NCBI GenBank assembly: GCA_963825615.1 | Contig: CAWGTV010000008.1 | Location: 248,001 to 312,000, forward strand | Direction: 5' to 3' | DNA: 64,000 nucleotides | Source of the DNA: JAHEDT01 sp963825615 | GTDB taxonomy: Bacteria > Desulfobacterota > Desulfuromonadia > Desulfuromonadales > BM103 | Part shown: positions 37,196 to 46,679 of the stretch, in pieces | Layout: the number at the start of each line of letters is the position of its first letter | Numbering within the stretch: position 1 is the first letter of the stretch | Notes under the pieces: generated by a model | The model's input: the letters and a program-made list of their open reading frames with translations, nothing else | What the model was told of the DNA's origin: nothing | Database searches by the model: none | Made by a program: the position numbers and the translations under genes

Positions 37196-38623
37196 TTACC
37201 TTGCTTCTGCTTCGGCAAAAATCAGTTCGGCCAGCTTGACATAATCTCCACCGAAGTGATGCCCGCCGCCAAGGACAACCTTTTTGACCTGTGAGTTTTC
37301 CGGTGCAAGAGCACGGCACAAGCTGTCCTGTTCCTCTTCCCCGTACAGGCACAGCACCTTCAAATCTTTCATCCGCGCCAGCTCCGGAGCGACCGGCAAG
37401 CCTGCCGTGCCGCCCCCCAGCCAGTCGCTCAGGTGAAACTCGAAGTTGGCAGTTGTGCCAGGGCCGAGCAGTGCTACCGCCGCGACCTGCTGCCGAAGGT
37501 CCTCCGGCAGGCGGCCGGCCATGAAAGGCAACACATCGGCCCCGAGTGAATAGCCGATCAACACGACCCGCTGACGTTGCCAGCTCTTCAGATAGTGACG
37601 TATGACGCGCTCCAGGTCCCTGGCGGCCAAATCCGGCGATTTGGCGGTCCAGAAGTATTGCAGGGTGTTAAAGCCGACCACGGCCACCCCTTTGGTGGCC
37701 AGGACTCCGCCGATGTCACGGTCAAGGGACGCCCAGCCGCCATCGCCGGTGAGAATCACGGCCAGCAGGCCATTCGCCGGGTCCTGCACCGCAACTTCCA
37801 CCAAGGGCAGGTCGCCGACCCCGGTGGCAACATCGCCATGAACTGCAGCTGCGGCCTCATCCCGAACCAGCCTCGTGAACGCCTCGCGAAATTGCGGCAG
37901 CCAGTTCTTCTGTACCGAGAAGCCGTGGCCGACCTTGGGCAGCAGCACCACCTCGCTGTTTCTGACCTGCTTGACATAGGCGTCCACCGCGGCCGCGTCA
38001 CAGACCTGGTCGATGGTGCCCTGGAAGGCGATCCAGGGATTCTGCAGACCCTGCGTCGGCAGGAAGTTGTAGCCGTGCCCCTTGGGCGCGGGCTCGCTCT
38101 TCAGCCCCTGCCCGCCACAGAAAGGTTTGTTCAGCGGCAGATCGGGACAGAAGCCCATGGAGATGGCGCCGCGGAAAGTGTTGGGCGGCGCCTGGGCCAG
38201 CAGGGCATAGACCAGGGTGGCCCCCGAGGAGTAGCCCACCAGCACCGGCGGCCGGTAGCGTTCAAAACCCAGCTTCTTCTGTACGTACTTCGACAGGCTC
38301 TCGAAATCAGCCGCCGGGTAGGAACATTTTTCCTGCGACCGGCCAAGTTCGCGCAGGTAATGGGTGATGTCTATGCCGACCACCAGGGCATCGAGCCCGG
38401 CCAGGCTTTGTGCCATATCGATCACGCCGAGGTTCCAGCCGCCGTCGCCGGAAACGAACAGCACCACGTGGCTCGGCTGCGGTGAGTTCCGGTAGAGCGT
38501 CAGCTTGCCGAAGCGACCGTAATCGAGGGGCTCTTCGCTCCCCCAGGCGCAACCGGTCCAGACTAATCCAGCCATTAGCAACAACCCAAGCAGCGGCTTT
38601 GCGAACCAAGCAGATTCCCTCAT
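37196..38623 (-). CDS. AcvB/VirJ-like lipid hydrolase family protein
   Basis: A 475-residue exported protein with two related alpha/beta-hydrolase-like halves. The first has VVLFVSGDGGWNLGVIDMAQ and GYSSGATLVYALL; the second, the VirJ domain, has LTGDGGWASLDRDIGGVLAT, nucleophile GYSLGADVLPFMAGRLP and the final His in GGGHHFGGDY. A signal peptide (LLGLLLMAGLVWTGCAWG) is present. The start at 38623 has AGGAG eight bases upstream. Agrobacterium AcvB is a hydrolase of aminoacyl-phosphatidylglycerol that pairs with an MprF/LpiA synthase; an mprF gene lies 2.5 kb upstream on the same strand. Confidence 0.88.
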   Translation of the reverse strand: MRESAWFAKPLLGLLLMAGLVWTGCAWGSEEPLDYGRFGKLTLYRNSPQPSHVVLFVSGDGGWNLGVIDMAQSLAGLDALVVGIDITHYLRELGRSQEKCSYPAADFESLSKYVQKKLGFERYRPPVLVGYSSGATLVYALLAQAPPNTFRGAISMGFCPDLPLNKPFCGGQGLKSEPAPKGHGYNFLPTQGLQNPWIAFQGTIDQVCDAAAVDAYVKQVRNSEVVLLPKVGHGFSVQKNWLPQFREAFTRLVRDEAAAAVHGDVATGVGDLPLVEVAVQDPANGLLAVILTGDGGWASLDRDIGGVLATKGVAVVGFNTLQYFWTAKSPDLAARDLERVIRHYLKSWQRQRVVLIGYSLGADVLPFMAGRLPEDLRQQVAAVALLGPGTTANFEFHLSDWLGGGTAGLPVAPELARMKDLKVLCLYGEEEQDSLCRALAPENSQVKKVVLGGGHHFGGDYVKLAELIFAEAEAR

Positions 38624-38828
38624 CTTTCTCCTCCGCATTAGTGTTCTGTGACCTTTTAACTTATGGCACTGTTGCACCTAAAGTAGTCATCTGAGTCAAA
38701 GTGTCGATGCCATCATGTGGGGTACTCCTAACATGAAGATCCCCGAAGTTCTCGAATCATCCACCAGGGCCGACTCTATTTAGGTTCCGCAAAGATCAAT
38801 TCCGATGGCACAAACTTCCGTTTGCATG

Positions 38829-39086
38829 TCATTCCACCATGACCGAAAAATTAGTTCCTTCCCATTGGTCCACTTCCGGCCAGAAGAAGGTGAAAATCAG
38901 GGTTGTGCCGAAAAGAAAACCGGTGAGCAACCGACGCTCACCGGCATTCCGTATGATTTGAGACATCGGGCTGCCCTGGCCGAAGTTCATGATCACGATC
39001 GACAAGCCTACGCCGATGAGAAGCGCAGTGCCTATGAGTTCCGCGCCGAGGAGCAGCCAGGGAACAGTTCGATCATGGACCTTCAT
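38829..39086 (-). pseudogene. Truncated aquaporin/MIP family gene (N-terminal remnant)
   Basis: An 85-residue frame whose first 55 residues match the start of aquaporin-family proteins (LLLGAELIGTALLIGVGLSI, then ERRLLTGFLFGTT). The expected continuation with the first NPA motif is missing; the frame goes into unrelated sequence and stops at 38829. No other MIP segment was found in the next 200 bases. Probably a deletion remnant. Confidence 0.6.
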
Positions 39087-39319
39087 ACGATGTTCTCGAT
39101 AACATGGTTAATATAAGGATGCGCACGCCAGCAAGCCAGGAACGAAGGGTCCCACGAATGGCGCGGCAGTCATTGATTCTATTGTTCTGTAAGTATAACA
39201 GTAGAATCTCGACATGTTTCTGTTTGCCACAACGGACACAATGGATCAGAAACTGTGCCTCGCATGCGATACGGAAAGAGATGTCTCCAGAAGAGTGATC
39301 AGCGAATGGTCGTACTTGC
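39087..39319. other. Short non-coding stretch
   Basis: About 230 bases, of lower GC than the surroundings. A minus-strand frame with CVRCGKQKH reads through it but has no ribosome binding site or recognised family. I see no other structure. Confidence 0.35.
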
Positions 39320-40192
39320 TTATCCACTGGAAGGGGAGAGGATCCTCAGAAAATGCCCAATCAACTTATTCACCTGATCTGCATGGGTGATCAGGGTCGA
39401 GTGCCCACCGCCCTGAATGATTGACAGGCTGCCATGGGGGAGCAAGCCGACCATCTGCCGGGCGTGATCCAGGGTGACCACGTCGTTTTCGCCGATGATC
39501 ACCAAGGTCGGCGTTTCTATCGCCCGCAAATCGTCCGACTGCAAATTCGGTCCGGTGCGCCACAGCTTTTTGATGCGCTTTTCAAGTTCAGAGAAGCGTT
39601 CTCCTGCCCCGGTCCACCAGCGTTTGTACCAATAGGCCAGGCCACTGTCCTGGGTGTGATTATCCGTATGAGCCTCCGGCGTCAGTCCGGACGGATCGAC
39701 ATTGCCGCTGATTGCAACGATCCTGCCGACCCGTTTTGGCCAGAGATGAGCGAGGAGCAGAGCGGTATTAGCACCGTCGCTCCAGCCGATCACATCGGTG
39801 CGCTCAATGCCGAGGGCATCGAGAACGTTGATCGCGTCTGCAGCGAGCAGCCGATAGCTCAACTCGGCGTCGCCGAGACCGGATTCACCATGGCCGCGGA
39901 TCTCAAGCAGGATGACCTGCCGTCCAGAGTCCACCAGCCACGGGACCTGGGAGAACCAGCTTAAACGGTGGCTCAGCCCCCCATGCAGTAGGAGGACCGG
40001 TTGCCCTTGGCCATAACTGCGAAAGTGAATGGCCGCGTCACCGGATCTGATGCTGCCGATCAGGGGCGTGCCGGCCGGGGTGGTCCGCCACCACAGGTAA
40101 TGAGCGAAATTTACGGGAAGGGGCTGCAACAATAGCGTAGCAACCATGAGAGTCGCGACAAGCACGATACAAGAGATGACAAAGAATTTCAT
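39320..40192 (-). CDS. Membrane-anchored alpha/beta-fold hydrolase
   Basis: A 290-residue alpha/beta hydrolase with an N-terminal hydrophobic segment (FFVISCIVLVATLMVATLLL) that anchors or exports it. Oxyanion-side motif LLHGGLSHRLSW, nucleophile GWSDG (VIGWSDGANTALLLAHLWP) near residue 140, acid in VIIGENDVVTLD and His in GGGHSTLI complete the triad. Substrate unknown. It lies on the same strand between mprF and the acvB-like gene; a role in envelope lipid turnover is possible but unproven. Confidence 0.88.
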   Translation of the reverse strand: MKFFVISCIVLVATLMVATLLLQPLPVNFAHYLWWRTTPAGTPLIGSIRSGDAAIHFRSYGQGQPVLLLHGGLSHRLSWFSQVPWLVDSGRQVILLEIRGHGESGLGDAELSYRLLAADAINVLDALGIERTDVIGWSDGANTALLLAHLWPKRVGRIVAISGNVDPSGLTPEAHTDNHTQDSGLAYWYKRWWTGAGERFSELEKRIKKLWRTGPNLQSDDLRAIETPTLVIIGENDVVTLDHARQMVGLLPHGSLSIIQGGGHSTLITHADQVNKLIGHFLRILSPSSG

Positions 40193-40284
40193 GACAGTTC
40201 AACAGCAGAGCGAACCCCAACCGTTGCCGGTAACCGGGGGGCATCCTTTAAGCAAGGCACGGCAATGGAAAAAAGCATATAAGC

Positions 40285-40746
40285 CTAGAATTTTTCGCGG
40301 GCTTTTGCCAGCGAGGTTTCTAGATCTGTATAGCTCTTGGCAAAGCCTTGCTTGATCTCCTCCCACGCTCCGGCCGAGCTATGTTTCAACCCACCATACC
40401 ATTCGGCAATGTCGGTCCGCTTCTTCTGCAGGTCTTGCTGGGTCTGCCGAGCCTGCATACGGGCCTCTTGAGTCATCGTTTGCCAATTTTTATCGATGAC
40501 CTGCTGCAATTGCTCAAGACGGGCATCGGTTTTTGCAAGAGCTTCCTTAGCCTTGGCCAATGCCGCATCACGCTGCTCGGCGCTATAACTGCCGATCATC
40601 TGCAGGGTCTGATCAATATCCTTGCGGACCTCGGCGGCCGTAAATTGGTCACCCGTCGCGGCAACGGCAATGGGAAACGGGATGCAAATGAACCATGCAA
40701 TCATGGCTCCGAGAGCAGCCACCTGTTTCCAATCTTTTGTTAGCAT
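40285..40746 (-). CDS. Exported coiled-coil stress-type protein (sll1863-like)
   Basis: A 153-residue protein with a signal peptide (ALGAMIAWFICIPFPIAVAA) and a long charged helical region (residues about 50-150) predicted to be coiled coil: RDAALAKAKEALAKTDARLE, QARQTQQDLQKKRTDIAEWY and KSYTDLETSLAKAREKF. Helical proteins of this kind are labelled sll1863 family stress response proteins; the assignment is tentative. ATG 40746 follows AGGAGAG; the frame is open nine codons further 5'. Confidence 0.75.
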   Translation of the reverse strand: MLTKDWKQVAALGAMIAWFICIPFPIAVAATGDQFTAAEVRKDIDQTLQMIGSYSAEQRDAALAKAKEALAKTDARLEQLQQVIDKNWQTMTQEARMQARQTQQDLQKKRTDIAEWYGGLKHSSAGAWEEIKQGFAKSYTDLETSLAKAREKF

Positions 40747-41131
40747 GGGCTCTCCTTTCGAAATTTCGTCCAAGACGTGGCAATGCCATCAACCGCTTGC
40801 ATGAGGTGTTTTCGAGGTATGACCACATTTATTCTTTGCCTCTCGGCAGAGAAGGTCAAGTCTCGCACTTGCTTTGACCTCTCAATGTTATCACGAAGAC
40901 ATGATAATACCATTCAGAGGACCAGGAGCTATTCGAGGATCTGCAAACAACTGTATTAGAAGGATTGTCAATCGGTTGACGAGGTTGATTGCCGGTTATT
41001 GCGGAAGATCGGTTATCAGACATGGTTTTTTACTAGAGGTTATATCTTGCGGGTAGCCTCACTGGGGAAAAAACGACCAAGCACCTGCCGTCAGTCAATT
41101 GCAATCTCCATCTGCAACGAACAAACACACC
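40747..41131. other. AT-richer intergenic region upstream of the coiled-coil gene
   Basis: About 385 bases without a supported gene between the end of mprF and the coiled-coil protein start (both minus strand). Base composition is clearly more AT-rich than the neighbours. Many short overlapping frames exist but none has family features or a ribosome binding site. No hairpin with a U-tract was seen. Confidence 0.5.
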
Positions 41132-43699
41132 TTATTTACCAATGACACCCTTGATCCCGCCGCTGATCAAACTGGCGACATTAAGCAGGATGCGCGGCAG
41201 GGCCAGGCCGCCCGGGCAGGCCAGGTAGCGCGGCTCCCAGACCGGGTTGAACTTCTCCTTGTATTCGCGCAGCCCCTCGAAGTTATAGAAATGCTCGCCA
41301 TGCCGAAAGACCACCGCACCGATGCGATGCCAGAGCGGGGCAAAGGGGCGGTTTTCCATGCCGGAGAGGGGGGCCATACCGAGAGCGAAAAACCGATAAC
41401 CCTGTTCCCTCCCCCACAGCATCAGGTTGATAAACAGGTACTCCATGACCCCGCTCTGTGCCTGCGCATCGAAGCGCATCAGGTCGATGGAGAGCTCCAC
41501 CTGTCCGGCGCCGCACCAGAGATTGGCAAAAGCGACGATCGTGCCCTGCTGCCTGACCAGGGCAACCGGGAAGTTTTTCAGGTACTCCGCGTCGAAGCAG
41601 CCCAGGGAAAAGCCCTTTTCCCGCGTGCTCTTGTCCTGCAGCCAAGCGTCCGAAATCCGCTGCAGTTCCGCGAGCAGCGAGGGGACTTCGGTGGCAGGCC
41701 GGACCTCGAAGCTGCACCCCTCGCGGTTGAGCCGGTTATAGGTATAGCGCAACCCTTTATGCTGTGCCCCTTCCAGGGAGAACTCGGCCAGGGGCACCCG
41801 GGCTTCTTCACCCAGCTTGAAGAGCGTCAATCCCATGTCCAGATAAGTAGGCAGCAGGTTGGTGCCGACTTCATAAAAGACTGTCTGGCCGCCGTGGCGT
41901 TCGACCAGCTCGCGATATTTCCAGGCCAGCTCGCGGGCCACCTCGGCAGGGCCGACGGGATCGCCCAGGGCCACCCAGGAGCGACCCTCGACACCGTACA
42001 TGACGAAGCCGCTCCGCTGGTCGTCGAAGAGCAGTGCCTTGTCGCCGAGCAGGGCCAGGCTGGGTTGGGTTTCCGGCATCTGGCGAACGATGCTCCGTGC
42101 CCAGTTGAGCTCATCAGGGTCTGGCAGTCCAGGATCCCTGGGAGCCGGTCGCAGGAGTTTGGCCAGGGCAAACACCAAAAGCAGGACCACGGCCCCGACG
42201 GCTGCACGCAGAAAGCGCGGGGCGTCTCCGCGCAGGGCGAAGTGCCACCAGAGTTCACTGCTATAGGTGACATGTTTGAAGGCGAAGAGTCCTAGCCAGA
42301 TCGAGCTGACCAGCACCAGCAAGATCGTGATGCTCCAGCCGAAGCTGAAGGGCTCGCTGAACAGTGAAGCGCGCCGGTAAAAATAGCGGCGGCAGGGGAG
42401 CAGGGCCAGCAGCATCAGGCCAAGCAGCAAAGCTTCTTCGTAATCACCGCCCTTGAGGAGCGAGAAGGCGCTGCCCGCTGCGAGCAGAACAGCAGCAAGC
42501 AAATAGGCGGCATCGAGGCGGCGCTGCAGGCCACGGGCGAGGAGCAGCAGGCCGACGCCGACCAGGCTGCCCAGGAAGTGGGAGAGTTCGATCACCGGCA
42601 GGGGCAGGAAATCCTCAAGCCAGTGCAAACGCTCAGTCAGCGCCGGGGTAGCGGCAGAGAAGAGCAGCACCGCGCCACTGACCAGGGTCGTCGCGGCCAG
42701 CAGTTGCGGAATGATCGCCCCGCCCCAGCGCCCGGCCAGTTGCACCGCTTCCTTGACCAGGGTTTTGCGCTGCAGCAGTTCATTTGCCGCGAGCAGCATG
42801 GCCGCCACGGCCAAGGGGAGAAGATAGTAGAGCCCCCGGTAGATCAGCATCGAGCCGAGCAGCGCGTCTGCAGGGATGCCCGGCGCCGAGATCAGGATCA
42901 TCGACTCGAACACGCCGAGCCCCCCCGGCACGTGGCTGATCAGGGCCACGACCTGGGCCAGCAGGAAGATGCCGAGGAACTGGGGAAAAGAAAGCCCCGC
43001 ATTGGCGGGGAGCAGTACAAACAGTACGCTGCCGGCCAGAATCCAGTCGATGGAACCGACCAGTAGCTGCGCTCCGGCCAGGCGCGGAGACGGTATCGCC
43101 AGCTCCCAGCTGCGGAAGCGCAGGGCTGTTTTGCGTAAACAGACGACCAGCAGGTAGCAGGCAACCAGCACGGCAAAGAGCCCCCCGAGCGGTCGCGCCG
43201 ATTGGATAGAAAAATGCCCCAGTGCCGGCATGACCAGCGGCTCGAAGATGAAGATGCAGCTGCCAACGGTGACTATCCCGAGCCAGAAGGTCAGCACGGT
43301 GAAAGAGACCAACCTGGCGATCTCTTCGGCCGAAAGGCCCCAGGCCGAATAGAGCCGGTAACGGAGCGTTCCGGCCGTCAGCAGGGACAAGCCGATGGTA
43401 TTGCTGAAGGCATAGCTGATAAACGAGGCCAGGGTGACCTTGCCCGCAGGCAGCGGATGGCCGACATAAATGACCGCCAGCCGGTCGTAAACCGTCATGA
43501 CCAGGTAACTCAGCACGGTCAGCGCCATCGCCGTCAGAACCCGTGATGTCGGGATGGCCTTGAGCTGTGCCAGGACCTGGTGATAGTGAAACTGGCGTAA
43601 GGCGTCATGCAGCACCCAGAGCGCCGTAGTGAAAAGCACCAGCGCCAAAAGTGGCAGCAGTCGATGTAGCAGAGAAGATTTTCGCAAAGCAGACGCCAT
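41132..43699 (-). CDS. mprF: Phosphatidylglycerol lysyltransferase / flippase MprF
   Basis: An 855-residue bifunctional membrane protein. Residues about 10-500 contain some 13-14 membrane helices with the LPG-flippase signature LISHVPGGLGVFESMILI near residue 255. Residues about 530-845 form the DUF2156 synthetase domain: FVMYGVEGRSWVALGDPVGP, ARVPLAEFSLEGAQHKGLRY, NRLNREGCSFEV and LMRFDAQAQSGVMEYLFINL. The enzyme moves an amino acid (usually Lys or Ala) from aminoacyl-tRNA to phosphatidylglycerol, then flips the lipid, lowering surface negative charge. A VIT1-type gene lies 18 bp upstream on the same strand. Confidence 0.95.
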   Translation of the reverse strand: MASALRKSSLLHRLLPLLALVLFTTALWVLHDALRQFHYHQVLAQLKAIPTSRVLTAMALTVLSYLVMTVYDRLAVIYVGHPLPAGKVTLASFISYAFSNTIGLSLLTAGTLRYRLYSAWGLSAEEIARLVSFTVLTFWLGIVTVGSCIFIFEPLVMPALGHFSIQSARPLGGLFAVLVACYLLVVCLRKTALRFRSWELAIPSPRLAGAQLLVGSIDWILAGSVLFVLLPANAGLSFPQFLGIFLLAQVVALISHVPGGLGVFESMILISAPGIPADALLGSMLIYRGLYYLLPLAVAAMLLAANELLQRKTLVKEAVQLAGRWGGAIIPQLLAATTLVSGAVLLFSAATPALTERLHWLEDFLPLPVIELSHFLGSLVGVGLLLLARGLQRRLDAAYLLAAVLLAAGSAFSLLKGGDYEEALLLGLMLLALLPCRRYFYRRASLFSEPFSFGWSITILLVLVSSIWLGLFAFKHVTYSSELWWHFALRGDAPRFLRAAVGAVVLLLVFALAKLLRPAPRDPGLPDPDELNWARSIVRQMPETQPSLALLGDKALLFDDQRSGFVMYGVEGRSWVALGDPVGPAEVARELAWKYRELVERHGGQTVFYEVGTNLLPTYLDMGLTLFKLGEEARVPLAEFSLEGAQHKGLRYTYNRLNREGCSFEVRPATEVPSLLAELQRISDAWLQDKSTREKGFSLGCFDAEYLKNFPVALVRQQGTIVAFANLWCGAGQVELSIDLMRFDAQAQSGVMEYLFINLMLWGREQGYRFFALGMAPLSGMENRPFAPLWHRIGAVVFRHGEHFYNFEGLREYKEKFNPVWEPRYLACPGGLALPRILLNVASLISGGIKGVIGK

Positions 43700-43717
43700 C
43701 TGTTTACAAACCTTCCA

Positions 43718-44413
43718 TCAGGAAATCGCGCGGGCGATGGCAAAGGCGGCCGCGGCGGCCATGCCGCCGATCAGGCTGGTCTGCAGGGCGCTGCGCAGTG
43801 GCGGCGCACCGGTGAAATGCCCCTTGAAGAAGCCGAAGACGAACAGCGCGGCAAGGGTCATGCCCGCCGATAGCAGCAGGGCAACGGCCGTATCCTTCAG
43901 CAGCATGTAGGGCAAAAGGGGTATCAAGCCTCCGGCGATATAAGCTCCGGCGATGGTCAGGGCGCTGTTGCGGGCACGTTGCGGGTTGATCTCTTCGAGG
44001 CCGAGCTCGAAGCGCATCATGAAATCGACCCAGGCCTTAGGCTGACTGCGCAGCGCCTCGACCAGGGGCGCGACCTGCTCGGCGCTGAGCCCGTAGCCAC
44101 GGAACACCTCGGCGACCTCGGCGCACTCGGCCTCGGGCTTTTCGATGATTTCCCGCTCCTCACGGCGGCGCTCACTGGCGTAATGTTCAATCTCGCTGCG
44201 GGTCGCAAGGTAGCCCCCCAACCCCATGGCGATGGAGCCGGCAGCGATCTCGGCCAACCCGGCAGTGACGATGAGACCTGTGGCGCTGATCGCACCGGTC
44301 AGCCCGGCAGCCAGGGCGAATGGCACCGTCAACCCGTCAGACATGCCGATGACCATGTCACGGACACTGTCGCTGGCGGTAAAGTGCTGCTCGGTATGGG
44401 GCAGCATAGGCAT
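43718..44413 (-). CDS. VIT1/CCC1 family transporter (probable Fe/Mn)
   Basis: A 231-residue protein with five membrane helices. VRDMVIGMSDGLTVPFALAAG in helix 1 and EIAAGSIAMGLGGYLATRSE in helix 2 are the metal-path motifs. The cytoplasmic metal-binding domain between helices 2 and 3 is rich in Glu (ERRREEREIIEKPEAECAEV). Members carry Fe2+ or Mn2+ out of the cytosol. It lies downstream of a USP and an Nramp importer gene, making a small metal-homeostasis group. Confidence 0.92.
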   Translation of the reverse strand: MPMLPHTEQHFTASDSVRDMVIGMSDGLTVPFALAAGLTGAISATGLIVTAGLAEIAAGSIAMGLGGYLATRSEIEHYASERRREEREIIEKPEAECAEVAEVFRGYGLSAEQVAPLVEALRSQPKAWVDFMMRFELGLEEINPQRARNSALTIAGAYIAGGLIPLLPYMLLKDTAVALLLSAGMTLAALFVFGFFKGHFTGAPPLRSALQTSLIGGMAAAAAFAIARAIS

Positions 44414-44466
44414 GAGGTCTCTTCTCCTTATGAAATTGACAACAACCGCATAGGTTTCACAGGCCG

Positions 44467-45363
44467 CTATACCGGCACCAGCAACAGCGGCCGGGTTGTT
44501 TGCCCCTGCACCTGGGCAGCAATGCTGTTGGCCCAGAAGGCCTTGGTTCCCGCCTTGCCGTGGGTCGCCAGGACGACGAGGTCGGCATTCTGAGTCTCTG
44601 CCATAGCACTGATCGTCTTGGCAATCTTACCGTATTGAATCTCCCCCGCCACCTCGATCCCCTGCTCCTCAGCCTGGGCCAGCAACCGTCCCAGGTAACT
44701 CTTGAGATTTTCCAGGGTCACCTTCTGGAGGAACCAGGAGGCGCCGGGCAGATAGCGGGACAAAGATGCACGGCGACCGGCCAAAGACGAAAATTCGGGC
44801 ACCACTGAAAGCAGGTGCATGCGGACCTTGCCGGCAACGGCGATGGCACAGGCCAGTTCATAACCGCTCTCGTGTTTCGGGTCGCCATCAAGTGCAACCA
44901 GAATCTGTCTAAGCTGAAAGACCTTGCCAGCCGCCCGGTTTTCAGGGCAGGTCAGCAATAACGGCGTCTGCCCCAGGGCGACCACCTGTTGGGCCAGGCT
45001 GCCGCGCAGCAGCCGTTCAATTTTGCCCGGACCATGGGTGCACATGACAACCAGGTCGGGCTGCAATTCCGCTTCGTGGGCGACGATCCCTCCCGCCACC
45101 TGCGCAACGGCATCGCTGTGCACATGCACTTCACAGGAGATGGCTTCGGCAAGGAACTGCTGTGCAACCTGTGCCAGGTATGCCTTGGCTTCCGCCGCTT
45201 CCGTCAGGTGGCGCTGGCCATGGGCGACAGGGCTCGGAGTTGCTTCGATAACGTGCAGCAGGGTCACTTGTGCACCAAACAGCTTAGCCAGTACTTTTGT
45301 CTCCGGCAAAGCGGCTTCTGCGAGGGAAGTGCCGTCCAGGGCGACCAGGATGTGCTTGATCAT
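44467..45363 (-). CDS. Tandem universal stress protein (two UspA domains)
   Basis: A 298-residue protein with two Usp domains. Domain 1 (residues 1-145) starts IKHILVALDGTSLAEAALPE and has an ATP-binding-like G-x2-G-x9-G-S block (THGPGKIERLLRGSLAQQV). Domain 2 (about 150-298) begins ILVALDGDPKHESGYELACA and has ATHGKAGTKAFWANSIAAQV. ATG 45363 is three bases from the stop of the Nramp gene, so they are translated together. This coupling suggests a regulatory role on metal uptake or general stress function. Confidence 0.93.
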   Translation of the reverse strand: MIKHILVALDGTSLAEAALPETKVLAKLFGAQVTLLHVIEATPSPVAHGQRHLTEAAEAKAYLAQVAQQFLAEAISCEVHVHSDAVAQVAGGIVAHEAELQPDLVVMCTHGPGKIERLLRGSLAQQVVALGQTPLLLTCPENRAAGKVFQLRQILVALDGDPKHESGYELACAIAVAGKVRMHLLSVVPEFSSLAGRRASLSRYLPGASWFLQKVTLENLKSYLGRLLAQAEEQGIEVAGEIQYGKIAKTISAMAETQNADLVVLATHGKAGTKAFWANSIAAQVQGQTTRPLLLVPV

Positions 45364-45365
45364 GC

Positions 45366-46679
45366 TTATGCCCCCCACAAGGTCTGGTAAAGCAGGTAGA
45401 AGTTCAGGCTGAGGACCAGTGATGTCACCAGCCAGGCCAGGATCGTCGTAGAGCGCCAGTTGACCAGCGTCCCCATGAGGTCCTGCCGGCGGGTAAAGAG
45501 CACCAGGGGAATGATGGCAAAAGGCAGACCGAAGCTTAAGACGACCTGGCTGATGACCAGGGTGCGGGTCGGGTCGAAGCCCATAAAGATGACCACCAGC
45601 GATGGTACGATGGTGATCAGGCGACGCAGCCAGACCGGGATATGCCGCCGCAGGAAGCCCTGCATGATGACCTGCCCGGCCATGGTGCCGACCGTGGTCG
45701 ACGCCAACCCCGCAGCAAGCAGCGAGATGGCAAACACCCAGCCGGCGGCCGCGCCGAGCAACGGCTCGAGGGTCCGGTGGGCTTCTTCGATCGAAGCGAT
45801 GTCGCTCAACCCCTGGGTATGGAAGGTAGCAGCAGCCATCATCAGCATCGCCGCGTTAACGAACCCTGCGACCCCCATGGCAATCGTCACATCCGCCACT
45901 TCGAAGAAGAACAGGCGGCGTTTATGCTCGGGGTCGCTGGTGACAATGCGCCCCTGGGTCAGGGAAGAGTGCAGGAAGATCACATGCGGCATGATGGTGG
46001 CGCCGAGGATGCCGGTGGCCAGCAGCACGCTTTCCGCCCCAGCAAATTGCGGAACGACAGCGTGATAGGCGACCTTGGCCCAATCCGGCTTGTCGAGAAA
46101 GGTTTCGATCACGTAGCAGAGAGCGATCACCCCGAGCAGGACGGAAATGACCGCCTCCATCGGCCGAAAACCACGGGACTGCAGCGCCAGGATAACAAAG
46201 GTAACCACCGCCGTGATCAGGCCGGCAAGCCAGAGTGGTATATGGAACAGCAGGTTGAAGCCGACCGCCGCGCCGATGAATTCTGCCAGGTCGGTGGCGA
46301 TGGCGACCAGCTCCATCAACAGCCACATCCCCCAGACCACCGGCTGGGGGAAATGATCACGACATAGCTCGGCGAGGTTGCGGCCGGTGGCGATACCCAA
46401 CTTGGCCGACAGGCACTGGATCAGCATCGCCATCAGGTTACTGGCGACCACGACCCACAGCAGCGTGTAGCCGAACTTGGCGCCCCCCTCGATATTAGTG
46501 GCAAAGTTGCCCGGATCGACATAGGCGATGCTGGCAATGAAGGCTGGCCCCAGGAAGGGCAGCAGCCGCGCGAAGCCCTTCTGACCGGCATCGCCGACCA
46601 GGACTCTGCCAGCCGCCTCTATGGCCCGCGCATCGCCATAGGCAGTAACGCTTTTAGCCGCTTTGGTCAATTTTTTCAT
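45366..46679 (-). CDS. mntH: Nramp family divalent metal transporter
   Basis: A 437-residue transporter with about 11 membrane helices. The metal-binding motif DPGN is in IAYVDPGNFATNIEGG (residues about 50-65), and the second half-site is in GATIMPHVIFLHSSLTQG near residue 230. Members import Mn2+ or Fe2+ with protons. It is the first gene of the mntH-usp-VIT1 series, and a TATACT box is visible about 40 bases upstream of the start on the minus strand. Length and motifs are normal. Confidence 0.94.
   Translation of the reverse strand: MKKLTKAAKSVTAYGDARAIEAAGRVLVGDAGQKGFARLLPFLGPAFIASIAYVDPGNFATNIEGGAKFGYTLLWVVVASNLMAMLIQCLSAKLGIATGRNLAELCRDHFPQPVVWGMWLLMELVAIATDLAEFIGAAVGFNLLFHIPLWLAGLITAVVTFVILALQSRGFRPMEAVISVLLGVIALCYVIETFLDKPDWAKVAYHAVVPQFAGAESVLLATGILGATIMPHVIFLHSSLTQGRIVTSDPEHKRRLFFFEVADVTIAMGVAGFVNAAMLMMAAATFHTQGLSDIASIEEAHRTLEPLLGAAAGWVFAISLLAAGLASTTVGTMAGQVIMQGFLRRHIPVWLRRLITIVPSLVVIFMGFDPTRTLVISQVVLSFGLPFAIIPLVLFTRRQDLMGTLVNWRSTTILAWLVTSLVLSLNFYLLYQTLWGA

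Noticed and set aside
39073..39327. A minus-strand 84-codon frame with CVRCGKQKH
   Set aside because: A single CxxC, no ribosome binding site and no recognised family; overlaps the ends of both neighbours. Not listed as a gene.
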